Origin: Rhodospirillaceae bacterium
GTDB lineage: Bacteria > Pseudomonadota > Alphaproteobacteria > Rhodospirillales > Rhodospirillaceae
Assembly: GCA_002737725.1 (NCBI GenBank)
Contig: NSIP01000001.1
Coordinates: forward strand, 336,921-400,920
DNA length: 64,000 nt
Direction of reading: 5' to 3'
The notes beneath the pieces were generated by a model. That model did no database searches. It saw nothing but the letters and a program-made list of their open reading frames with translations, and had not been told where the DNA came from. The translations under genes and the position numbers were made by a program. Below, one piece after another: positions 44,832 to 54,624 of this stretch (position 1 is the stretch's first letter; the number at the start of each line of letters is the position of its first letter).

Positions 44832-45701
44832 ATGGCCGCGAAAACGCGAACCGGGAAAACCATCGGCGGCCAGATCGCATTCCAAGGCGACATCGGTTCT
44901 TACTCGTATCATGCCTGCGGTATGCGCTTTCCAAAACTCAAACCGTTACCATGCACGACGTTTGAGGACGCCATCAATGCCGTCCATGTGGGCAAGGCTC
45001 AGCTCGCCATGATTGCGGTCGATAACTCGGTGGCGGGGCGTGTCGCCGACGTACATCATTTGCTGCCGGGCTCTGGCCTTAAAATCGTTGGCGAGCATTA
45101 TCAACCCATTCACCATCATCTTTTGGCGGTGAAGGGCGCGAGTTTGAAAACCATCAAGCGCGTGGAAAGTCATATTCATGCACTTAGTCAGTGCCGCAAA
45201 TTCATTCGTAAACATAAACTCAAAGCGGTTGTGGCGCTCGATACGGCCGGGGCGGCTCGCGATATTGCCGCGCGCAATGATGTTTCAGTTGCAGCGATTG
45301 CCTCTGCTGCGGCAGGCAAAATTTATGGCTTGACATCGCTGGCCATGAACATTGAGGACGAACAGCACAATACTACGCGTTTTCTGATCATGGCGCGTGA
45401 GGCGGCCGCGCCGAAGCCTTCAGCGCGCTGCGTGACCTCAATGATCTTCCGACTGAAAAGCGTGCCCGCCGCACTTTACAAGGCGCTGGGCGGCTTTGCG
45501 ACCAACGGCATCAATCTGACAAAACTTGAAAGTTATCTGATTGGTGGATTTTTTAAGAAGGCTGAGTTTTATGTGGAGGTGGAAGGGCACCCCGACGCAC
45601 CTGCTTTCAAAAATGCGCTGCGTGATTTGGCTTTGTATTCCGACCGCGTGAATTTCTTGGGCACCTACCCTGCAGATAAATTTCGGTTCAGGGGTCGGTA
45701 A
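44832..45701 (+). CDS. pheA: Prephenate dehydratase with ACT domain
   Basis: A 289-residue monofunctional enzyme making phenylpyruvate for phenylalanine. The catalytic part runs from FQGDIGSYSYHACGMRFP to the key NTTRFLIM segment (about 177-184). An ACT domain follows (SVPAALYKALGGFATNGINL, then TKLESYLIGG), the phenylalanine-feedback site. It replaces the ESRP motif of E. coli with ESYL, normal for the alphaproteobacterial form. No chorismate mutase domain is fused. Operon with kdsB. Confidence 0.95.
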   Translation: MAAKTRTGKTIGGQIAFQGDIGSYSYHACGMRFPKLKPLPCTTFEDAINAVHVGKAQLAMIAVDNSVAGRVADVHHLLPGSGLKIVGEHYQPIHHHLLAVKGASLKTIKRVESHIHALSQCRKFIRKHKLKAVVALDTAGAARDIAARNDVSVAAIASAAAGKIYGLTSLAMNIEDEQHNTTRFLIMAREAAAPKPSARCVTSMIFRLKSVPAALYKALGGFATNGINLTKLESYLIGGFFKKAEFYVEVEGHPDAPAFKNALRDLALYSDRVNFLGTYPADKFRFRGR

Positions 45702-45703
45702 AA

Positions 45704-46627
45704 CTAAGCTTCATCCAACCACGTATTGAGCAAATAGCGCGCAATCGAAAATGTGTTGGGTAAGCGCAAATTTTCATAGGCCGAGCTAGGCTGTGCAAAA
45801 GAGCGTAAATCTTCGCGTGTAAACCAGCGGCAGTCTTCCAACTCATCGTCGCCACTGCTGACCTCGGTCGTCACGGCGCGAGCCCTAAACCCCAGCATGA
45901 TGGACGAGGGGAACGGCCAGGGTTGGCTGGCCATATATTGAACATCTCCAACTCGAATGCCAGTTTCTTCAAAAGTCTCGCGGATCACAGTTTCTTCCAG
46001 GCTTTCGCCAGGCTCAACGAATCCTGCGATCACAGAATACATCCCAGACGGCCAGCGCGCTTGGCGACCCAACAATGCGCGTGTGCCGGTGGGATCTTCA
46101 ATCAGCGTGATCACCGCCGGGTCGGTGCGAGGAAAACTGCGATGGGTGCAGGTGGTGTTGATACATACACGCACATGGCCGCCTTCAGTTGCGGTCGTGG
46201 CCGTCCCGCAACGCCCACAATACTGGTGGTTTTCGTGCCAAATGATCATCGCCCGCGCATAGGCCAGAATAGATGCGTCGGTGCTGGGCAGCAGCGTGAC
46301 CATTTCATTCAGCGTGCGGTATTCACCATCGAGGCCTAAATCTGGCGGCACATCTGATGTCGGAAGACCCAACGCGAACCACGGCACACCGTCGCTATAA
46401 CCTAAAAACACTGGGCTCAACGCGTCAATGTTCCATCGTGCAGTCATCGCTGTGAACGACAAAAATTGAATCTGTGACGTGGCATCAAATAAATGCTTTT
46501 GATTCCATACCGGCACGATTCGCGCCGTGTCACCCGAGAGCACATCGCGTAATTGATCGGCATCCACGCGAAGTAGCGCCCGCCGATCAAGGGGGTTGCC
46601 GCTATAGGTGAGGGGCGGATTAGGCAC
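45704..46627 (-). CDS. nudC: NAD(+) diphosphatase (NudC)
   Basis: A 307-residue Nudix hydrolase with the NudC domain order: N-terminal domain, four-Cys zinc ribbon (CGRCG, then CINTTC, about 138-162), and the Nudix box GFVEPGESLEETVIRETFEETGI. It hydrolyses NAD(H) to NMN and AMP and removes NAD caps from RNA. The QPWPFPSS motif distal to the Nudix box is the NADH-specific signature and is present. Its start overlaps the rlmH stop by eight bases, so it ends the obgE-rlmH run. Confidence 0.95.
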   Translation of the reverse strand: MPNPPLTYSGNPLDRRALLRVDADQLRDVLSGDTARIVPVWNQKHLFDATSQIQFLSFTAMTARWNIDALSPVFLGYSDGVPWFALGLPTSDVPPDLGLDGEYRTLNEMVTLLPSTDASILAYARAMIIWHENHQYCGRCGTATTATEGGHVRVCINTTCTHRSFPRTDPAVITLIEDPTGTRALLGRQARWPSGMYSVIAGFVEPGESLEETVIRETFEETGIRVGDVQYMASQPWPFPSSIMLGFRARAVTTEVSSGDDELEDCRWFTREDLRSFAQPSSAYENLRLPNTFSIARYLLNTWLDEA

Positions 46628-47078
46628 GGTGATAGGGGTGTCCCGTCATGATGCTGTGGGCGCGGTAAAGTTGCTCCATCAGCAAACCACGGACCAGCAT
46701 ATGTGGCCAGGTCATCGCGCCAAGGGAAAGTTTATGGCGTGCTTTTTTTAAAATCACTTCGCCATGTCCGTCCGCACCCCCAATGATAAAGGCCAGCGTT
46801 CGCGCACCGCCATCTCGCCACCCAGCCACGCGGGCTGCGAATTTTTCACTGCTCTCGGTGATGCCACCTTCATCCAGTGCGATGATTACGCTACCTTCGG
46901 GCACAGCTTTCAACAGCGCATCCGCCTCGCGTGCTTTGCGCACCTCGGCTGATTGATCTTTATTGGGCGAAATCTCTTTCACCTCCACAGTCCAAGGCAG
47001 GCGGTCCACATACTGCGCCAGCAAATCTTGCTCCGGTCCGGGCTTGGCCTTGCCGACAGCGAGGATAATGATGCGCAT
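46620..47078 (-). CDS. rlmH: 23S rRNA pseudouridine-1915 N3-methyltransferase
   Basis: A 152-residue SPOUT methyltransferase, MRIIILAVGKAKPGPEQDLL to MTGHPYHRA. The SAM-binding knot is IIGGADGHGEVI (about 103-114). It methylates pseudouridine 1915 in helix 69 of the mature 70S ribosome. It is downstream of rsfS in the standard order. Confidence 0.97.
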   Translation of the reverse strand: MRIIILAVGKAKPGPEQDLLAQYVDRLPWTVEVKEISPNKDQSAEVRKAREADALLKAVPEGSVIIALDEGGITESSEKFAARVAGWRDGGARTLAFIIGGADGHGEVILKKARHKLSLGAMTWPHMLVRGLLMEQLYRAHSIMTGHPYHRA

Positions 47079-47087
47079 CAGGCCCGT

Positions 47088-47810
47088 TTATTTGCGTTTG
47101 CGCTTTGCAATTTTTTTCTTTGCTGCCGGCGACTTCTTCTTTGTCGCTGGCGCTTTGCGCTTCGGCGTGGGCGCCTTTTTCTTTGGTGCCGCTTTGCGTT
47201 TTAGTGGCGTAGGTTTTGCCGCCTTGCGCGCTGCTGGTTTTTTCGCTGCTGGCATGGCCGCTTTGCGTTTTGGTTTTCTCGCTTTTGGCTTTGTGACTTT
47301 GGGTTTTGCAACCTTGGACTTTGGCTTCGCGGCTTTGCGGACTAGCGTTTTTTTTGCTGTCTTTTTTGCTACTTTTTTTACAACTGATTTTTCTGCCATC
47401 GATGTGGCCACCGGGGCCGTCGATACAGTGATCACGGGTTTCGGTGCAGGCAGGTTCAGGGCCATTGGCGTCTGCCCGGCCCACAGCCGCTCGATATCGT
47501 AAAACGCGCGCACTTCGGGGCGGAATAAATGCACCACCACATCGCCTGCATCGACCAGCACCCAATCGCCCTGCTTCTTGCCTTCGCTGCGTGCGAACAG
47601 GCCCAGGGCTTTGAGCTTTGAAACCACATGATCAGCCATGGCCGTGACCTGACGGGTCGAGGTGCCCGAGGCAACAATCATGCGGTCAGCCATGGCGGTT
47701 TTGCCCGCCAAGTCGAATTGCATAATGTCGCGACCTTTGTCGTCGTCGAGTGAGGTTATAATAGTGTTGACCTTCTTCTCCAGGTCATCGGACGGGGTGG
47801 GGGTCGTGAT
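47088..47810 (-). CDS. rsfS: Ribosomal silencing factor RsfS with apparent AUC start and basic tail
   Basis: The family needs an N-terminal helix before MQFDLAGK, and that helix is encoded upstream in frame: DLEKKVNTIITSLDDDKGRD. No ATG, GTG or TTG exists for it. ATC at 47808-47810 has TAGGAG six bases before it and yields a natural length; CTG 47781-47783 is the alternative. The annotated-looking ATG at 47723 would delete the first helix. The core runs to RLWAGQTP. It is followed by about 105 extra residues rich in Lys/Ala/Pro, resembling a histone H1-type tail. RsfS binds uL14 and blocks subunit joining in starvation. The gene follows nadD directly. Confidence 0.88.
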   Translation of the reverse strand: MTTPTPSDDLEKKVNTIITSLDDDKGRDIMQFDLAGKTAMADRMIVASGTSTRQVTAMADHVVSKLKALGLFARSEGKKQGDWVLVDAGDVVVHLFRPEVRAFYDIERLWAGQTPMALNLPAPKPVITVSTAPVATSMAEKSVVKKVAKKTAKKTLVRKAAKPKSKVAKPKVTKPKARKPKRKAAMPAAKKPAARKAAKPTPLKRKAAPKKKAPTPKRKAPATKKKSPAAKKKIAKRKRK

Positions 47811-47819
47811 GGTCGTCTC

Positions 47820-48431
47820 CTATCGGTCAATAATCATCATCTTGGCATCGCGAATCGCACTCGCCGAGGCTGCGTGTCGTCGAATGGCAAGATAACTCCA
47901 GGCCGGGGGTTCTTTTGCAAAAATCGCTCGGCTTGGCTTGGTGCGCCGCGCCTTGTAACGCATCGCCACCGCGCCTGCCAGGGCTCGGTAAGCATAAGGA
48001 CTGCGGTCTATCACCGCAACGCACACCGTATGAAAAATCCGCGTCCAGCGCCACCAGCGCGGAAACTGCTCTAGGTTATCTGCGCCCATCAACCACACAA
48101 ATTTCAGCCGTGGATAACGCCGTACCAACGCCTGAACCACATTCGCCGTGCGGGTTGTCCCCAGGTCTGATTCGAGATCACCAACCAGAATGTTCGCGTC
48201 CGCGGCCAGCGCGCGCGCCGTGGCCAGCCGATCAGCCAACGGGGCCATCCCTTTTAAGGGCTTGAGGGGGTTTTGGGGGCTGACCAGCCACCACACTTCA
48301 TGCAGCCCCAAACGCTTCATAGCTTCGCGGCTGATATGCACATGGCCGTCGTGCGCGGGGTTGAAAGACCCACCCAGCAGCCCCACACGACGGGTTCGGC
48401 GATCACCGAAAACAGGGAAAAGCTTGGCCAT
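47820..48431 (-). CDS. nadD: Nicotinate-nucleotide adenylyltransferase
   Basis: A 203-residue NMN/NaMN adenylyltransferase of NAD synthesis. GLLGGSFNPAHDGHVHISRE (the HxGH nucleotidyltransferase motif, about 18-37) and the C-terminal SASAIRD (SxTxxR-like) are both present. Stop TAG and Shine-Dalgarno of rsfS overlap. Good length and order (proA-nadD-rsfS). Confidence 0.95.
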   Translation of the reverse strand: MAKLFPVFGDRRTRRVGLLGGSFNPAHDGHVHISREAMKRLGLHEVWWLVSPQNPLKPLKGMAPLADRLATARALAADANILVGDLESDLGTTRTANVVQALVRRYPRLKFVWLMGADNLEQFPRWWRWTRIFHTVCVAVIDRSPYAYRALAGAVAMRYKARRTKPSRAIFAKEPPAWSYLAIRRHAASASAIRDAKMMIIDR

Positions 48432-48437
48432 CTAACT

Positions 48438-49730
48438 TTAAGGCCGGGTTTGTCCGGTGCCGCGCACCTTATATTTGAAGGTGGTCAGCTGCTCGACGCC
48501 CACAGGCCCGCGCGCATGAAGCTTGCCCGTGGCAATCCCAATCTCAGCGCCCATTCCAAATTCTCCACCATCGGCAAACTGCGTCGACGCGTTGTGCATC
48601 ACTATGGCGCTGTCGAGGGTATTTAAGAATTGTTCTGCCGCGCCCGCATCTTCGGTGATTATGGATTCGGTGTGCGATGAGCCATAGCGCTGTATGTGGT
48701 CGAGCGCTTGATCAATGCCATCGACCACGCGCACCGACAAAATGGCATCCAGATACTCGGTGGACCAATCATCCTTGGTCGCGGCTTTGGCACGCGCATC
48801 AAGTTTTTGCACAGTCGCGTCGCCACGAATTTCACACCCGGCCTTGATCAGATCATCTAAAATACCGGGGAGCATGTGGTCAGCCACATCGCGATCAATC
48901 AGCAAGGTTTCAGTCGAGCCACAAATTCCCGTGCGGCGCAGTTTTGCGTTCAGCACAATCTTGCGCGCCTTCTCGGCGTCGGCGGCTTTGTGGATATAGG
49001 TATGGCATAGTCCACTCAGATGTTGGAATGTGGGCACGCGGCTTTCGCGCATCACCAGGTCCACCAGCGATTGCCCGCCGCGCGGCACGATCACGTCAAT
49101 ATGCGCGGTCATTGTCAGCATTTTGCCCACGGCGGCACGGTCGGTGGTGGGCACCATCTGAATGCAAGTCTCAGGCAGTCCAGCCGCCCGTAATCCGTCG
49201 TGTAAACAGGCCAAGATCGCACGGCTGGAATGAAAGCTCTCGGACCCGCCGCGTAAAATGCAAGCGTTGCCTGCTTTCAAGCACAGCGCGCCCGCATCAG
49301 CGGTGACATTGGGGCGCGATTCATAGATAATTCCAATCACACCCAAGGGTGTGCGCACGCGCTCGATCTTCAAGCCATTGGGCCGCGTGGTCGACATGAT
49401 GACCTCGCCCACGGGATCATTCAGCGCGGCGATGTCTTCGAGGCCCTTTGCCATGGCTTCGATACGACTGTCGTTCAACTCCAAACGATCCATCAGCGCG
49501 GGCGTTAAATTCTTCTCGCTGCCCACAGCCATGTCTTTGGCATTAGCAGTTTTGATCTCGCCCGCATGGGCCCGCATGGCTTTGGCGGCGGCCAGCAAGG
49601 CTTTGTCTTTGGCAGCCCGCGGCGTTTGGGCTAGGTCGCGTGCGGCAATGCGCGCAGCCCTACCGACGCTGTCCATAATGGCGTCAATTTCTTGCGCCGT
49701 TTGCTTTTTGAGTTCCGAACCGCCATCCAT
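48438..49730 (-). CDS. proA: Gamma-glutamyl phosphate reductase
   Basis: A 430-residue aldehyde-dehydrogenase-fold enzyme for proline synthesis, reducing glutamyl phosphate with NADPH. The catalytic Cys is in [16 protein letters not shown] (about 267-282). Other signatures are [12 protein letters not shown] and [20 protein letters not shown]. Second in the obgE-proB-proA order and 42 bases from proB. Confidence 0.97.
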   Translation of the reverse strand: MDGGSELKKQTAQEIDAIMDSVGRAARIAARDLAQTPRAAKDKALLAAAKAMRAHAGEIKTANAKDMAVGSEKNLTPALMDRLELNDSRIEAMAKGLEDIAALNDPVGEVIMSTTRPNGLKIERVRTPLGVIGIIYESRPNVTADAGALCLKAGNACILRGGSESFHSSRAILACLHDGLRAAGLPETCIQMVPTTDRAAVGKMLTMTAHIDVIVPRGGQSLVDLVMRESRVPTFQHLSGLCHTYIHKAADAEKARKIVLNAKLRRTGICGSTETLLIDRDVADHMLPGILDDLIKAGCEIRGDATVQKLDARAKAATKDDWSTEYLDAILSVRVVDGIDQALDHIQRYGSSHTESIITEDAGAAEQFLNTLDSAIVMHNASTQFADGGEFGMGAEIGIATGKLHARGPVGVEQLTTFKYKVRGTGQTRP

Positions 49731-49772
49731 GGCTGCTCTCCGTTTGCATGCATCATATCATAAATAATAAAG

Positions 49773-51961
<2,189 letters not shown>

Positions 51962-51982
51962 TCAGCAATTCAAAAAAGCAAA

Positions 51983-52009
51983 AAGGGGAATGGTCGTCCC
52001 ATTCCCCTT
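51983..52009 (-). terminator. Terminator between rpmA and obgE
   Basis: Perfect 11-base arms AAGGGGAATGG / CCATTCCCCTT with a 5-base loop; the minus-strand 3' side continues TTTGCTTTTTT. It lies 47 bases after the rpmA stop. Partial readthrough to obgE is likely, as in other bacteria with this order. Confidence 0.85.
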
Positions 52010-52055
52010 CTTAAACTTGAATTCCGGAAACCGGACGAACCGAGTGATGGTATCC

Positions 52056-52322
52056 TTATGCGGCCGCTGGTGCCGGGTCGACAGACACATGCACACGACC
52101 TTTAGCCGAGGTCTTGAAGCTGACCTTGCCTTCGATCAACGCGAAGATGGTGTAATCGCTGCCTAGGCCAACGTTCTTTCCGGGGTGCCACTTGGTGCCG
52201 CGTTGACGAACGATGATGTTGCCTGCAATCACGTGTTGGCCGCCGAATTTTTTAATGCCCAAGCGTTTGCCGCGTGTATCGCGACCGTTCCTGGAACTTC
52301 CGCCTGATTTCTTATGAGCCAT
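52056..52322 (-). CDS. rpmA: Ribosomal protein bL27
   Basis: An 88-residue protein: [20 protein letters not shown], the exact family start. The N-terminal tail reaches the peptidyl transferase centre. Gly-Ala-rich end (DPAPAAA). Confidence 0.98.
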   Translation of the reverse strand: MAHKKSGGSSRNGRDTRGKRLGIKKFGGQHVIAGNIIVRQRGTKWHPGKNVGLGSDYTIFALIEGKVSFKTSAKGRVHVSVDPAPAAA

Positions 52323-52355
52323 TTCTGTTTCCTCGGTCTAAAGCAGCGCCAGCCC

Positions 52356-52733
52356 TTAGGCGGCGGCTTTCTTGGTGGCTTTTTTTGCAACGGGTGAGGT
52401 GCTGGCAGCAGCAACCGCCGGAGCGGCAGCGATGCCTTTGCCCATGTCGGTGATCTTCACCAAGGTGAGATACTGACGATGACCATTGCGGCGGCGATAG
52501 TGCTTGCGGCGGCGCTTTTTGAAGATGATGACCGTGTCGTCGCGGAACTGACGAACAACCGTGCCTGTGACTTGCGCGCCATCAATGCGCGGGGCGCCCA
52601 CTTCGGCACCCAGCATCAAGACGTGGTCGAACACCACCGTCTCGCCAGCTTCACCAAGGATTTTCTCAACGGCAAATACGTCGTCTTTAGAGACGCGATA
52701 CTGTTTACCGCCTGTTTTGATAACTGCGAACAT
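52356..52733 (-). CDS. rplU: Ribosomal protein bL21 with C-terminal extension
   Basis: A 125-residue protein: MFAVIKTGGKQYRVSKDDVF to GHRQYLTLVKI is the whole bL21 core (about 100 residues). The last 25 residues are an Ala/Lys-rich tail (APAVAAASTSPVAKKATKKA), typical of many alphaproteobacteria. 33 bases before rpmA; first gene of this run. Confidence 0.97.
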   Translation of the reverse strand: MFAVIKTGGKQYRVSKDDVFAVEKILGEAGETVVFDHVLMLGAEVGAPRIDGAQVTGTVVRQFRDDTVIIFKKRRRKHYRRRNGHRQYLTLVKITDMGKGIAAAPAVAAASTSPVAKKATKKAAA

Positions 52734-52930
52734 GGCCGGAACCTTAAATACTCAAACGAAAGTGCGGGCTTTGGGCCCGCGAATGATGGGGGTGAATATA
52801 CTGCGGGGGGTGATGAGTCAATGCCCGTAAGATGTCTCAAGACAGGGCGTTAACCCGCTGTAAATAAATATGATTCAGGTGATAAAACAGGTTCAAAAGG
52901 GGTGTCGGGTGTTGCCAAGGGGCCTTCACG

Positions 52931-53170
52931 ATGAATGATACGCCGCTTACGTCGGCCTCCGCGCGGCTGTCTGAGCGGGAAATCGAGCGCCTAAAGACAG
53001 CCGCCGCCCTGTTGCGTAAGGCTGAAAGGCCGGTGCGGATCCTGCGTGCTGTAACCTGGGGCCCCGAGGTTGAGCCCCGCTTTTTCGAGTCGGGCGGGCG
53101 TGAGCTGCCCCAGGTAAGTTACCAGCCGCTCGATGCTGGCCAGTTGCGCGCCAACAACACCCCAATCTAA
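52931..53170 (+). pseudogene. N-terminal remnant of a DUF1704 (QEGLA-type) protein
   Basis: 79 codons, starting MNDTPLTSASARLSEREIE. Residues 34-60, PVRILRAVTWGPEVEPRFF and then GGRELPQV, match the start of the DUF1704/QEGLA family (flavohaemoglobin expression-modulating proteins, about 400 residues or more). After SYQPLDAGQL the similarity stops and the frame ends four codons later. The rest of the gene is missing. The stop overlaps the 3' end of the convergent gene by four bases. The remnant is probably not functional. Confidence 0.65.
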
Positions 53171-53916
53171 AGTATAAAATTCTTTGATTGTTCTAACTCG
53201 ATCAGTTCATAGAAGGTCTGCATGTATCCGGTGCAGTGCGATTTATACATGATGTAGTTGCCGTCGGTGCTGGTCCATAAATGATAGGGCGGATGAATGT
53301 CGCTGCCCATATAAGCATCGTCATTGTTTTTGCCGATGCGGAAGTGGTGCGCATCAAACGTGCCTGCGCCGACTGTAATTTTCTCATCGCCCATATAAAC
53401 CAAGAACATCCCATTGGGTCGTTTCAGCAACATGGGGCCGTCGGCCCCGCGATGGTGAAACGATGTCATCAGGTAAAACGAGCTAGTTTGCTCGCCCGGG
53501 CCTTTCGATAAATCATAGTTCCGGCAATGCATGGCATCAGCCTGAATGGGGTGCGAGCCGAATGTGCAGGGGCGGCGGTCATACTCCATGCGGTGTGAAA
53601 TGCGCCCCTCGCGCACGGTGTAGCCTTCGCACTCGGCGTAGGTATCGGTGAAGCGATACCAGGCCGAGCCCACAAACTGTTCATCGACCGTCAGTTGATT
53701 GAAGGCCTCGGTTGGCCCCCAGTTTTTGTCATAGGATTGAATACAATCGCGCAGCACGCGCGGGCTATTTTCATCAATGGCGCAATGGGCACGGAGCGTG
53801 CGCCGGCCATCGGTATGGACGGTCATCGTGAAGGTCTCGCCACCCCGAACTTTGTCCAAGATCTCCTTCTTTTTGGATGTGTAGCGGATCTTGCCCCGAA
53901 TTGTTGCGTGTTCCAT
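53167..53916 (-). CDS. Uncharacterised 249-residue protein
   Basis: Start MEHATIRGKIRYTSKKKEIL at 53916, preceded by GGGAGGGG. The protein is soluble, with no signal. It is rich in Tyr, His and Gly and contains VRGGETFTMTVHTDGRRTLRA, CEGYTVREGRISHRMEYDR and PPYHLWTSTDGNYIMYKSH. The repeated beta-strand-like pattern suggests a lipocalin- or calycin-like barrel similar to other poorly known DUF proteins, but I do not recognise a family. It stands between the DUF1704 remnant and tRNA-Ser(CGA), an area of gene loss and possible insertion. Confidence 0.6.
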   Translation of the reverse strand: MEHATIRGKIRYTSKKKEILDKVRGGETFTMTVHTDGRRTLRAHCAIDENSPRVLRDCIQSYDKNWGPTEAFNQLTVDEQFVGSAWYRFTDTYAECEGYTVREGRISHRMEYDRRPCTFGSHPIQADAMHCRNYDLSKGPGEQTSSFYLMTSFHHRGADGPMLLKRPNGMFLVYMGDEKITVGAGTFDAHHFRIGKNNDDAYMGSDIHPPYHLWTSTDGNYIMYKSHCTGYMQTFYELIELEQSKNFIL

Positions 53917-54163
53917 GCCAACCCCTCCCACAGGATCATCTACATATATATGCCGCCCACACCGATGGACGGTTCAGCCCACGCTAGCCACATTTGCGCG
54001 CATGGCTCAACCTCGCATTTTGGTTTCGGTTGCGCGACGATCACCCCAAATGCCCCGCGCGCAAGTGCTAGCCTGGCACCGTGCGGCCGTTTGGCCACAG
54101 GCGTTGCGGTTGCGACGTGCATCAGTTACGTTCCGCGCCCTCGAGTCGAACGCCACCCCTTGC
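53917..54163. other. Intergenic region before tRNA-Ser(CGA)
   Basis: Contains the promoter side of the uncharacterised gene and the upstream region of the tRNA. Open frames cross it but none has a recognisable product. No direct repeat of the tRNA 3' end was found by eye, so no attachment site is claimed. Confidence 0.4.
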
Positions 54164-54253
<90 letters not shown>

Positions 54254-54332
54254 TACATCTTAACATGTCATATAAACGCCTTAGAAGGCGGCGGTGGCAA
54301 TGGTCAGAATGTCGGCTTGCTGTCTACACCGC

Positions 54333-54569
54333 TCACTTTTTTGCGACGACATTCAGGCTAATCGGAAAGCCAAAGGGTTGAAAACAGCTGGTGTCATCAA
54401 AAAGATCGAAAGATGGCACTCTGACGCGGCTGGAAAAACCAGCGCCCGTCAACGCATCGAGCAATAGCATCTCGTTCCAGCCAAAATAGTGATAGTCGAA
54501 CGCATCAACTTGGCCACCGAACATTATCTTTAAAACAAAAACTTTATCCTGAGGGCTTGCAGCGGACAT
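54333..54569 (-). pseudogene. C-terminal fragment of a SAM-dependent methyltransferase-like protein
   Basis: 78 codons encoding MFGGQVDAFDYHYFGWNEM and FDLFDDTSCFQPFGFPIS, which resemble the last third of a class of predicted SAM methyltransferases (COG4627-like). The SAM-binding part should come before it but is missing; the upstream DNA is the terminator of the TonB receptor gene. The fragment probably results from deletion. Confidence 0.55.
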
Positions 54570-54570
54570 G

Positions 54571-54598
54571 GAAAAGGCGCCAAACCTGGCGCCTTTTC
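54571..54598 (-). terminator. Terminator hairpin after the TonB receptor gene
   Basis: Twelve-base arms GAAAAGGCGCCA / TGGCGCCTTTTC, loop AACC. On the minus strand it lies 26 bases past the receptor's stop. T residues are inside the stem rather than after it, so strength is uncertain; it may act in both directions. Confidence 0.6.
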
Positions 54599-54624
54599 TG
54601 AAGATGAATGTAGCGGATGTGTGC

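Noticed and set aside
47088-47400. A separate histone H1-like gene
   Set aside because: The basic region is in frame with RsfS and has no start or ribosome site of its own, so it is treated as a tail of RsfS.
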